A DNA stretch of 64,000 bases, taken from positions 1 through 64,000 of the forward strand of contig NC_019731.1 in assembly GCF_000317475.1 (NCBI RefSeq). The letters run 5' to 3'. The position numbers were made by a program, and so were the translations under genes. The notes under the pieces were generated by a model. It did not search any database and was not told the DNA's origin. It worked only from the letters and a program-made list of their open reading frames with translations. Below, in pieces: positions 9,005 to 18,800 of the stretch. The DNA is from Oscillatoria nigro-viridis PCC 7112 (GTDB lineage Bacteria; Cyanobacteriota; Cyanobacteriia; Cyanobacteriales; Microcoleaceae). Each line of letters begins with the position of its first letter. Position 1 is the first letter of the stretch.

Positions 9005-9238
9005 CTACTGTTGTGACAACTTCGTAGCAGCACTGGCATCAATTGCTGCCGTCACACCTGGGTAGCGAGCGCGCTTGACAGAAATCAAGTACAACCGTAC
9101 CAACGCCCCTGCAATTGTCACTGCCTTCAAAGTGCCTAGTTTAACAAGTTTCCCGACAGGATCTCTGACTACAAATTTTACTTGCTTGCCTTCGTAACGG
9201 TTAGAGCATTCTGGCAGCCCAAAAATTTACTGAGACAT
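9005..9238 (-). pseudogene. Small gene with early in-frame stop
   Basis: On the minus strand ATG 9238 reads MSQ, then TAA, then 72 codons of protein-like sequence: IFGLPECSNRYEGKQVKFVV, followed by RDPVGKLVKLGTLKAVTIAG and ALVRLYLISVKRARYPGV, to TAG at 9005-9007. Its composition is regular and unlike the neighbouring noise. The stop at codon 4 means it is either dead or starts at a non-ATG codon after the stop. No family is recognised. Confidence 0.4.
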
Positions 9239-9502
9239 CTCGCTTTTTTGTACAAAAGTGCGGTAGCACGCTCATTCAATAAAGCCAAGCCAACTGAACT
9301 GCAACTCTTGCTATAAAACGGCTACCGCCATTGTTCCGATACATTGATATGCAATAGCTGAATTTGGGGCGTTTTAGCAACAAAAATCGCAGGAAAACTC
9401 AGAAAAACTAAATTTTATGCAAGATAGGAAGCTAGGAAAAAAAGTTAGGAACAGTCGTAGCAATAGCAATGTTGGGAGATATATTTATACCGATACCGAT
9501 AA

Positions 9503-9682
9503 AGGAAAGTTCCGGCTAAGTTTTCTGAAACTTATAATGCGCTCGCTCCTACCTACAACGGCTTCAAGCAGCCGGGGCAAGCGCTGTATTCGCAACTCAT
9601 GGCGATTGCCCTTCAACGAGCGCCTCGCAGTCAATTAAAGTCGCCATACCTAGATTATTCGCTATTCGCGAATGTAGAATAA
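9503..9682 (+). pseudogene. Coding-like fragment upstream of the toxin-antitoxin pair
   Basis: An open frame without a start codon reads RKVPAKFSETYNALAPTYNG, then FKQPGQALYSQLMAIALQRA, and ends with LDYSLFANVE and TAA 9680-9682. It looks like the C-terminal half of a real small protein. The frame one base over upstream (GTVVAIAMLGDIFIPIPIKE) reads like a hydrophobic leader, so the two may be pieces of one frameshifted gene. It ends 35 bases before the next gene. No family is recognised. Confidence 0.3.
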
Positions 9683-9717
9683 AGGAAACAAGGAAACAAT
9701 GCGCTTGCTCATCCGCT

Positions 9718-10227
9718 ATGCTAAAACCCCAAGATATCCTTGCAATACTCAAAGTCCACAGTTGGGATTCAACGAACTGGACGTACAGTTCTCTCGCTCA
9801 AAGCTTGGGCATGAGCGCATCAGAAGTTCATGCTGCCCTTGAGCGTTCTGAAGCTGCCGGTCTGTATTATGGCTCCGAGCGGAAAATTTTGAAGCAAGCG
9901 GTGTTGGAATTCTTGGTTCACGGGTTGCGCTATGTATTCTACGCCCAGCCAGGCCCCCTCTCGCGGGGACTGCCAACTGCACATTCTGCTGAGCCGTTGA
10001 AAAGCAAGCTGGTTGCCTCACCGTCTGAGGTTTACGTCTGGCCTGACCCTCAAGGTGTCGTGAGAGGGCAGGCAATCGCGCCTCTGTACCGTTCAGTCCC
10101 CCAAGCTGCCAGTAACGATCCAAAACTTTATGCCTTGCTCAGCTTGATTGACGCTATTCGAGTTGGTCGGGTGCGGGAGCAACGTTTAGCCGCTAGCGAA
10201 CTTGAAAAGAGGATCGTCGCTCTATGA
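9718..10227 (+). CDS. Winged-helix-type protein, probable antitoxin partner
   Basis: 169 aa starting MLKPQDILAILKVHSWDSTN. Residues about 1-60 look like a winged helix-turn-helix: TYSSLAQSLGMSASEVHAAL followed by a recognition-helix-like SEAAGLY. The C-terminal half (PLYRSVPQAASNDPKLYALL) looks helical. Its stop overlaps the next start by four bases (ATGA), so the two are translationally coupled. Pairs of a small HTH protein followed by an AbiEii-like nucleotidyltransferase are known toxin-antitoxin-like modules in which the first protein represses the operon and neutralises the second. That role is inferred from pairing, not from a diagnostic motif. Confidence 0.6.
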   Translation: MLKPQDILAILKVHSWDSTNWTYSSLAQSLGMSASEVHAALERSEAAGLYYGSERKILKQAVLEFLVHGLRYVFYAQPGPLSRGLPTAHSAEPLKSKLVASPSEVYVWPDPQGVVRGQAIAPLYRSVPQAASNDPKLYALLSLIDAIRVGRVREQRLAASELEKRIVAL

Positions 10228-10910
10228 ATCAGCAGATATTCATGCTGGAAATAGTTGCCAGGGTACTCTCTCAAGTACGCACTACCATCGTCTTCACAGG
10301 AGGGGCAACAATATCGCTTTACCTCGATGAAGCTGCGGCCCCCGACATTCGACCCACCGATGATGTTGATTGCGTTGTCTCCATTGCATCCAGGGCTGAA
10401 TACTACCAACTCTCAGAATTGCTGAAAACTATCGGGCTTCTAGAGAGTACAGAATCAGGCGCACCGCTGTGTCGCTGGCACTATGAGGAAATTTCAATTG
10501 ATGTCATGCCGTGCGACTCCTCTGTATTAGGGTTTTCCAATCGCTGGTACAGGCCGGGCATTGCTAACTCTATTCGCTACCAACTTCCAAGTGGTAGGCA
10601 AATCCTAATTTTTTCAACGCCTTACCTTCTAGCTTCCAAAATAGAAGCTTTCATTGGTAGGGGTGGGGGTAACTTTTATTTTAGTTCCGATATTGAAGAC
10701 ATTGTGGCACTGCTTGACGGGCGTTCTAGTTTGTTCGAGGAAGTGCAACAAGCTGACTATGAAGTGAAAGCATTTTTATCAGGATGGTTTCGAGCCGAGC
10801 TGGAAAATCTGTGCGAAATCGCGCCTGCTTTCCTCTCGTCCGCTGCTAAAAATTCAGGTCGCACTCGCTTGCTCTTGCAAAGAATTGAAAGGCTGGCGAT
10901 AGTAGTGTAG
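10224..10910 (+). CDS. AbiEii-like nucleotidyltransferase (toxin candidate)
   Basis: 228 aa. The polymerase-beta-type signature is complete: Gly26-Gly27 in FTGGATISLYL, Asp47 and Asp49 in RPTDDVDCVV, and a third acid Asp93 in ISIDVMP. After it comes PYLLASKIEAFIGRGGGNFY, the helix typical of the AbiEii/DUF1814-like group, then SSDIEDIVALL. Known relatives transfer nucleotides to RNA such as tRNA ends and stop growth; the substrate here is unknown. It overlaps the upstream gene by 4 nt. No membrane segment. The pair is bracketed by the two copies of the iteron-like block, which suggests a plasmid maintenance role (inference). Confidence 0.75.
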   Translation: MNQQIFMLEIVARVLSQVRTTIVFTGGATISLYLDEAAAPDIRPTDDVDCVVSIASRAEYYQLSELLKTIGLLESTESGAPLCRWHYEEISIDVMPCDSSVLGFSNRWYRPGIANSIRYQLPSGRQILIFSTPYLLASKIEAFIGRGGGNFYFSSDIEDIVALLDGRSSLFEEVQQADYEVKAFLSGWFRAELENLCEIAPAFLSSAAKNSGRTRLLLQRIERLAIVV

Positions 10911-11099
10911 TAGTTGACTGCTAGCAATAGATGGCAGCTCCCACTCGATCGAGGTAAGCCTTACACTCGCGAACAGCTCGGCGGGCGAGCGCAAAAACCA
11001 GATAGTCCAGCCGCAACTTTATTGCTGGCATAGTGGGTACTACGCTACAAAATCGCTTCATAAATTTTAGCTGCCTGCCAATTTTCTCACACTTGCTCA
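10911..11099. other. Short gene-free stretch
   Basis: No open frame or repeat of note. It separates the toxin-antitoxin-like pair from the second iteron-like block. Confidence 0.4.
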
Positions 11100-11440
11100 A
11101 CTTGATTTTTAATTCAATTCTGACACCACAACTTGACTATTAAGTCAATCCACTTGTTGTTAAAAACGCTAAAAAATTAGCTAATTGTTGCGGAGCGCTA
11201 AAGTCAGGCAAGTGCAGTATAAAGTCAGGCAAGTGCAGTATAAAGTCAGGCGGAAAGCAGGTATTTGCAGGAACTGCACTTTACCTGCATTTACCTGCAA
11301 ATATCCTGCAAATGCCTGAAATTTTCGGTCAAATTACTGCTTTTTTGTGCTGTTCGTGTCGTGACCTGTTGGGACTGGTTATGGCTGTTCTCTCTCGGTA
11401 GCAAGCAATGTTTTTGCGATCGCAAACCCTGACTAATTCG
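11100..11440. repeat. Iteron-like block, copy B
   Basis: This is a diverged second copy of 7650-7960. The 21-bp unit, here TAAAGTCAGGCAAGTGCAGT, starts at 11199, 11220 and 11241. The shared flanks are TGTTAAAAACGCTAAAAAAT upstream, and AAGCAGGTATTTGCAGG, TTACCTGCATTTACCTGC and TCGGTCAAATTACTGC downstream, ending with the same GCAAGCAATG and HIP1 site. The second half of each unit differs between copies (GGATTTGCAG against GCAAGTGCAG) while all three units within one copy agree. Units have therefore been homogenised within each block. Confidence 0.7.
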
Positions 11441-12555
11441 TGTTGACAAAAAATAATGCACCTTTATGAATGGGGCATCCTAGATGTCAAGGCGCTTAAT
11501 TTTTACCCGCTCTTCGGCTGTACCGATCGCTCACATTGCTCAGGCAGTTGTTGTGGCGACTTTTGTGGAGGCGATCGACGCCGACAACTGTCACAACAGC
11601 CGATGTGGTGGCGGTTGTCGGCGCGGCAGAATTTGCCCGGTTCAAACTGCATTACTGTATTGCTCTTCAACATCTGTTAACGCCCCATCAGTTGTTCGGG
11701 GAAGTACGCTGCTATCGCTCCCCAAAAATAGCGATAGCCAAATTTCCCAAATACCGCTCTCTGAGGAAAGTGTTTGTAGCTAGAGATCGTAGAGCGCCGT
11801 TCGGTATGCTGCATTCTTCCGACACCCGCTCTCCACGAACCGAGGATGCCTCTTCTTGAGCTATCGCTCCCGGGTAGAAAATTCGCTCTAGTTGAGAGTC
11901 AGGTTGCTGACACCGCCGCCACTGCTGGACTTGCCCGGAGTCGAGTCGGGTGTCCGAGCAGTGAATGACTTTCCAAGCGGTGCTGCCGAGCGAGAGGAAA
12001 CGAGCTAGAGGAAGCTTGGAGTGGAAAAGTTAATTTAAGTATTTTCCGGCCTGATTTAAGTATTTTCGCGCAGGAAAACAGTTACTTTTATAAAGACTTA
12101 ACATAAGTCAAACAACTCTCAGTAAATATACAGAATTATTTTCTGACTCGCAGCAGCAAAAACTATAAAGTTCAGTATTGTAACTAATATATTTATAATC
12201 GAGTCTAGCCGATAATAAGGACGAGCAACAAGTCGAGCGCAGTCGTAGGAATAAGCGTAAGTAAAGATTCCTCGAACTTGCTCAACGCCAAATCAATCAA
12301 TTAAAAATCAAGGGTGCAGCCATGACTTTAACAAAGCCGTTCCGATTGCCTTTTCCCCAAAAAAGTAGCAAAAATACAAGTTTTGCAACCCCTACCTTGA
12401 CTGTCAACCCTACAACAGGCAGTTTGAGAACTCGAACATCAAGCAAACAATCAATAATAATAGTCCTGGACGCATAGACTCTACTTGTATGATGCGCCGC
12501 TCCCCGCCTTACCACTACAAATAGTGTCAAAATTGACCCGTTGAATCGAGTCCTG
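11441..12555. other. Long gene-free stretch
   Basis: Overlapping open frames at 11456-11859 have no start signals and no recognisable composition. A 51-codon frame at 12322-12477 (MTLTKPFRLPFPQKSSKNTS) has a weak AAGGG upstream and I do not call it. The stretch also holds two copies of ATTTAAGTATTTTC near 12033 and 12052 and A/T-rich sequence at 12075-12200 that may carry promoters for the giant gene. Confidence 0.35.
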
Positions 12556-12646
12556 AATAAATTGAGTTTAGGACTCAATAAATTGAGTCTAGGACTGAAT
12601 AAATTGAGCCTAAGACTGAATAAATTGAGTCTAGGACTCAATAAAT
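12556..12646. repeat. 21-bp tandem repeats, each with a dyad
   Basis: Units beginning AATAAATTGAGTCTAGGACT start at 12556, 12577, 12598 and 12619, with a partial unit at 12640. Where one unit meets the next, GACTCAAT-AA-ATTGAGTC forms a dyad with perfect 8-bp arms; two of the junctions keep it intact, others have one change. The array ends about 200 bases before the giant gene. Regularly spaced dyads of two helical turns look like a cooperative operator array. A shadow frame on the other strand gives an apparent LNLFSPR repeat protein, which I reject. Confidence 0.7.
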
Positions 12647-12842
12647 AGCGAAAGCGAGTAACAATAGCGAAGGCGGGCTACAGTCGTTTAAGGAGTACGG
12701 ATTCGCCTTATAACTCCATTCAAACAGGCGACTCGACCAAAGCGGGTAACATAATTGCAACTCGCATCTCCTCAAAAAGATAAGTGACGCATCCAAGCTT
12801 ACCAAAACTATTATTTAACCCTCAAATCAGGAGTGCAAGCGA
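12647..12842. promoter_or_regulatory. Leader of the giant gene with ribosome-binding site
   Basis: No gene. AGGAG at 12829-12833 lies nine bases before GTG 12843 and decides the start of the giant protein. Two short GCGAAAGCGAGTAACAATAG-type repeats follow the dyad array. I see no convincing -35/-10 pair. Confidence 0.4.
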
Positions 12843-15800
12843 GTGCCTTTAACAGACCCGATTGGAGAACCTTTAATAGAAGTGGAATCCTTAATTCCCG
12901 GACTTGCCCCAACTTTCGCCCCACAACTGCCGGGAATTCCGACTCACAAAACCTTATTATATCAAACTCCCGGCTCTTCTGAAAACTCCGAACAACCTAA
13001 CTTAATAGAAACCGCAAAGCCGCCACAATCCGAATTCAGTCGAGCCGAAACCGATGCTTTTATTACTAACAAAGCCTCCGATATTCACAGCATATCTTCT
13101 GCTACCATCAGCGAGCTCAGAACTAACAGCAACCCCAGAGATGCAGCAAATTCTGAAATTGACCCCCTAATTGGCAAATTCGACTCAGACTCAGGAGATT
13201 CCCTGACCAACCCGAATCCAATAACCTCACCCGTTATAACTACATCCACAACGAGCGAAAAAGCTTCTCCCAAAACACAATTACCCGCAACCCCTGAAAC
13301 AAGTTCAAAACCCGAAGATATAAAAACACCCTTATCGTCAGAGGCTACACTCAAAAGCGAATCAGAACCCAACAAAACATCACCTGCAACTGCATCAAAC
13401 ATAATACCAGATCGCAGTACAACTTCATCAGAAAAATCCGAAACTATTGCAGTAACAAATTTAACCGAAACTATTGCGGCTAGCCCAAACATACCCTCAA
13501 CCGATAAAACCTCTACAGACAAACAGTCCCCAGTTGCCAAAGCTGACGACAAGATAGACTCAGACAAGCAATCTCAAAACTCCACAATTGTGGAGAAAAC
13601 CAACTCAGGCGAACCATCTCGTACTGCCGAAGTTTCCGACAAAATAGACTCCGATAAAACAGCTCCAATTCCTTCAACTTCAGAAACAAAAAACTCAGAC
13701 AAACAGCTTCCACTTGCCGAAGCTAGCACCCTGATAGACTCAGACAAAAAATCCCCAACAGTCGATGCAATACCGACCGAAAAACCCAGTTCAAATTCTC
13801 AAGAACCGCTGACAACACAGCCCCCAACAGCCCCATTAATTCCACCCGCATCTAACCCTGTTTTACCTGACACTAATATCAACCCAGAAGTCAACTCAAC
13901 CGATTCCACAAACCCAGTACAAACTGCCAGTCAAGCTTTAACTGACAAACAGAATGATTCAGAAAAAGTTGACCCATTAAAAACCGAACCTGCTGCAATA
14001 CCAAAAACAGCAGCCAGTGAAAATGTAGCGGTGACGACAGCGACAGCAGTTCAAACCCCAGAAAAATCTCCGAACAATACTGACTCAGTTTCGGAACTTA
14101 AACAGCCAGTTCAAACAGAATCTATTGTCAATCAATCAGCAGATGCTGAATCAATAAAAACCGACCAAACTGCAACTGCAAGCATTTCTCAACCCCCCGC
14201 AGAAACAGAGTCAGTTATCGCTCCACTTGCGTCACAATCTCCTGCCAAAACAGACTCGCTTGTCTCTAATGTTGGCGAACAATCACCAAAAGAAACCCAC
14301 TCCAATGTTTCTACCGCATCCGAAGAATTACCAACAAAAAACAAGTCGATTATTACCGCAGAAATCAATTCTGGTACGGTGGTTCTGGACATCCCTGTCG
14401 CTCAAATAACAGGAGAACTTGAAACCGAACAACTGCCCACAAAAAACGAGTCAATTATTGCCGTACCCGAAGCGGATGATACGGTTGAACATAATATCCC
14501 TGTCGCTGAAATAACAGCAGAATTAGAAACCGAACAATTCCCAACAAAAACAGATTCGCTAGCTCCCGCAGAATTCACTGCTGGTACAATAAAACTGGAT
14601 ATTACTGTTGCCTTCATAGCAAAACTTGAAACCGATCAAACCCCAGCTATTACTGTTAATTCTCTCGAATCAGACTCGCTAATTTCCAACTCGAATCAAC
14701 ACATACAAACCGATAATTCAATACCAGCACTATTCTCAAATCCATCAGAAACAACAGCAGGTACGGCACTGATAGCCGAAGTCGAAACAACCGTTGCACC
14801 CTCAACTCTTAAATCCCCACCCGAACCAACTTCAAACAATTATAATAGCAATTCAAATCCAATAGAAACTGTCGCTGTTCTACCTGCAGATTCTGATGCC
14901 AAAATTGCGCCCCAAAGAGCAGATATAACAAGCGGTTTGCTGCCGTTAGAGGCAGAAAAATCTGCTCAACTTTCAGATAATATTGCAGACACTCAACCCA
15001 ATTCCACACAGAGTACCGGCAACTTCCAAACCAATACCAATCCCCAGATAAATCTATCCATAACATCAGCAGCCAACTCACCAATCCCCGGGACTTTTCT
15101 TGTAGATAACCAAGGAAAAGTCAGATTCGACTATGTATTTGACGGCGGCGGCTACGAAGGCGAACTCGGTATTTTCAGCCTGGCAGGAATGTCCGCATTT
15201 ATACCCGGAACTCCAGAATTCATTGCCGAAGCATCCCGTAGAGTTTTAAGCAATTCCACCGACGGCCACATTGTAATTAGCGACAGCATAGAAGGGGCAA
15301 AATTCACCGGTGCGATGCCCTTCGACGGGGATTGGGGCAGCGGCGAATATCAGGGTATAAAAACCTTCAACATGACACCTGGAGATACCTTTGCCGTGAT
15401 GTTAGTCCCCAACGCTACAATACAATCATCCCTCCAATCCTCGTATTCGGGAAATTGGTTCCCCTCACACCGTCCCTTATTCAGTATCGCCACAGCCAAT
15501 CCCAACGATACCGCTCATCTGCTACAAATAGCCGACGTTACGGGCACCGGCAACACCTTCGCCCTGGAAGATATGTCGCCTCCTAACTCGGACAGAGATT
15601 ACAATGACCTAATCTTTAAAATTAGTGGCGCAACCGGAAACGCACCGCTGCTAGATACAGTCATCAATCCTGACAGAGAATGGCGCAATACGACTCTAGG
15701 ACAGCAATTGCTCGCCGAAGCCAATCCCCCGAATTCTGACAACAATCCGCCCGTTGTTTCACCAACAAGCACTCGGACTTATACAGAATTAGAGACAACT

Positions 15801-18800
15801 ATTTCATTAGACAATCTTGCCACAGATGCAGAGGGCGACCCTCTCACAATTAGCGTCCAGGGTCCAGTAAACGGCACAGTAATTTTCAATCCCTTAACTA
15901 ACAAAGCATCCTTTAAACCAGCAACTGGTTTCTCTGGAATTGCCAGCTTTGATTTCCTTGCCAGCGACGCTTTTGGGAGTTCAACTCCCGCGCGAGTCAC
16001 AGTCAATGTCAGCGACGTTCCCCTGCTGAATCTAGATTTTGTGAAGCGAAATCCGAGCCTCAATGCAGGAGAAAATACGGAATTGATTGTGCTCGGAGAC
16101 TTTGCCGACCAAAAAGGTGTAGTGCTGCCAGATTCTTATCTAACTTACACTTCAATAAATCCAGAAGTAGCACCAATAGACGCAGCCGGGAAAGTGACAG
16201 GTTTAACCAACGGTACTTCAATTTTGAGCGCAAGTCGCAACAACCTGCAAGCTGTCACCCCAATTCGGATTGGGACGATGCCAGCACCCACAACAGACGC
16301 TCAATTGCATCAGATACTAGCCGAACTATACGGACTAGACCCATACCCAGATGCCGTCTCCCTATCTGTTGGTGCAACAAGGAAACTGTCCCTCGGCTTA
16401 AACTCCAACTTCACCGAAGCCAACCTAACCGCAGCCAGCACAGGTACGCGCTACTTTAGCAACAACAGCAACATCCTCAACGTCAGTCCCGACGGCACCA
16501 TTACAGCAGTCGGCATTGGCGATGGCACCGTCACAGCCATTCACGGAACCGCATCCGCCATCATTCCAGTTCGAGTCGAAGCACCGCAAATCGGCACAAC
16601 TGCCTTGGGAACCGACGGTGGCATCATCAACTCAAACGACGGAACCCTAGCAGTAATGATACCTCCGGGTGCTCTAGAACAGAATACAACCGTCAGCATT
16701 GCCCCAGTCAACCAACAAAACTTGTCCCTACCGCTACCACCGGGATTTGAATTTGCAGGGGCCTTCAACTTAAACTTTAGCGATAACTCCCTGAATATAC
16801 CCGCCCAGTTAGCAGTACCAGCACCCGAAGGATTAGCACCAGGAACTCAAGCATACTTCCTCCGAAAAGGAGCAATTCCTGACGCGACCGGCACTTGGAA
16901 TCCGATTTGGCTGCAAGAAGAATCAGGCATAGTCGGGGATGACGGCAACATTCGCACCCAGTCTCCTCCCTATCCAGGTGTGGTCAGACCGGGCGAATAC
17001 GCAGTAGTTTACGCCAGTCCGACAGGCAGCGCCACCTTAGTCAAAGGTCAGCTTACCCTCAACTACAACTTCCCCCTAGCATTTTTTGGCATCATTGACC
17101 CCCAGGGAAATCTCGGTCAGTTAATCAACCCGGACAAATTCGTTACCACTCCAGCCTTTACCGTAACTCGCGACATATCTTCAGTGCAGGTCGTAGCAAT
17201 CCCCAAGGTGGGACTGCCCGTGGTAACAGAGGTGGGCGTGCAGCGAAACGACGACGGCACCGCCACTTTCAAGGCAGCTTTGAATATGCCAGCCCCAACT
17301 ACCTCTGACCCCACAACACCTCCTGTCCTCCAAAAAGCTGAATTGAAATTCAAGGATGATTCCGGTCAACCATTTGAGAACAATGAGCCCCTCTTATTTC
17401 TGACAGGGGGCAACATTCTGGTCAACAACGCCAGCGACTCCAAAGGCAGTAAGTTTGAAGATTTGACAGTTAAGTTCTCTTTTGGTAACTCTATGTATGA
17501 GGGGACTGTAGTACCGACACGCAGCCGCTCTCTTGGAGGCAATCAGTATGAAGTAGCAGTTAAAGTGCCTGATACATTACCCCTGGGCGCTTCAGGCGTC
17601 GTGCTGGAGAGGAAGCAGAACCAGATCGTCGAGCAAAAAGGCGTTACACCAGTATACAAAGAAATCCAGTACAACAGCAATCCAATTCGGCTGCCACAGG
17701 GGGCAGAGTACGTCTTTGCAGCCTTGGGCGGTTCTGACCGAGTAGCGGTTCTCAACGGTAAAAACCCCGAATCAGTGGTTGATACTACAAACAGCAAGGA
17801 CTTGCTGTTGGCTCAAATTCCTGTGGGGACTAGCGGTGTCACAGATTGGGCAGAATCAACAGCCGTGACTAGCGACGGAAATCGCGTTTACGCAACCTTG
17901 AGGAATTCAGGTCAAGTGGCATTGGTCGATCCAATGGTACTGCGACAGGTAGATACTCAGCTAAATACCCCAGGCGTCAATCCCATGGTCCTGCCGGCGG
18001 GCGCTAGACCCAAGTCAATAGTCATCAGTCCTAGAGACGATTATGCTTACATTGGCGACTTGAATCAAGCGAAAATTTACGTCCTTGACATCAACCCTAA
18101 CTCGGCAACTTATCACAAAGTAGTTGAGACTATTAACGTCACTTCACCATTAGGATTGAGTCAGTTGGCAATTAGTAGTGATGGGCGGCGGCTGTTCGGC
18201 ACGGGTTCTGATAATAATGAGCAAGTGCCTAATCGTCGGATTTATGCAATCAATATTGACTCTAAGGACCGACCGAAGGATGAAGATTCTAATCCTCGTA
18301 AGTGGCATCAACAAATTGGAGTTATTCCTACTATTTCGGAGACCGAGGGAATAGCAGCTACGAATGAGCCGACGAAAATGGTGTTCACGAACGGATTGAA
18401 TCTGATTAATACTGACCAGAATGACGGGCCTGGTTTTGGGGTGTTGGAAATTACTTCGGACGACCCTCTTAACTTTACTGCTTCTGTGAGTTATGCCCCT
18501 TTAAGTTTGGGTTTTCCTACTGATTATTTTGATGTGAATGAGGGGGTATCTGTCACTGTAACGCGGGATGGGCGGTATGGGTTTGTGGCTGGTCGCAATT
18601 CTGGAAGTCTTGGCCCTAATGCAGATGTGCGTTCTGGGGGAAATATTGGGATTATTAAAGACCCCTTGGGCCCGAATCCTCAATTAATCGGTGCTACCAG
18701 ACCGATTCCAGAGGCTCTTACTAACGATTTAGTGCTTTCTAATGACAACAAATACCTTTATGGCTCTTATCCTTCTCTGACTGGTAGCGGGAGCGTTTAT

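Noticed and set aside
11456-11859. Three overlapping frames of 74-107 codons
   Set aside because: Open in all three phases at once, no start signals, and unconvincing composition.
12297-12641. Minus-strand protein with LNLFSPR-type repeats
   Set aside because: The repeat is the translation of the 21-bp dyad array; the rest reads through gene-free DNA.
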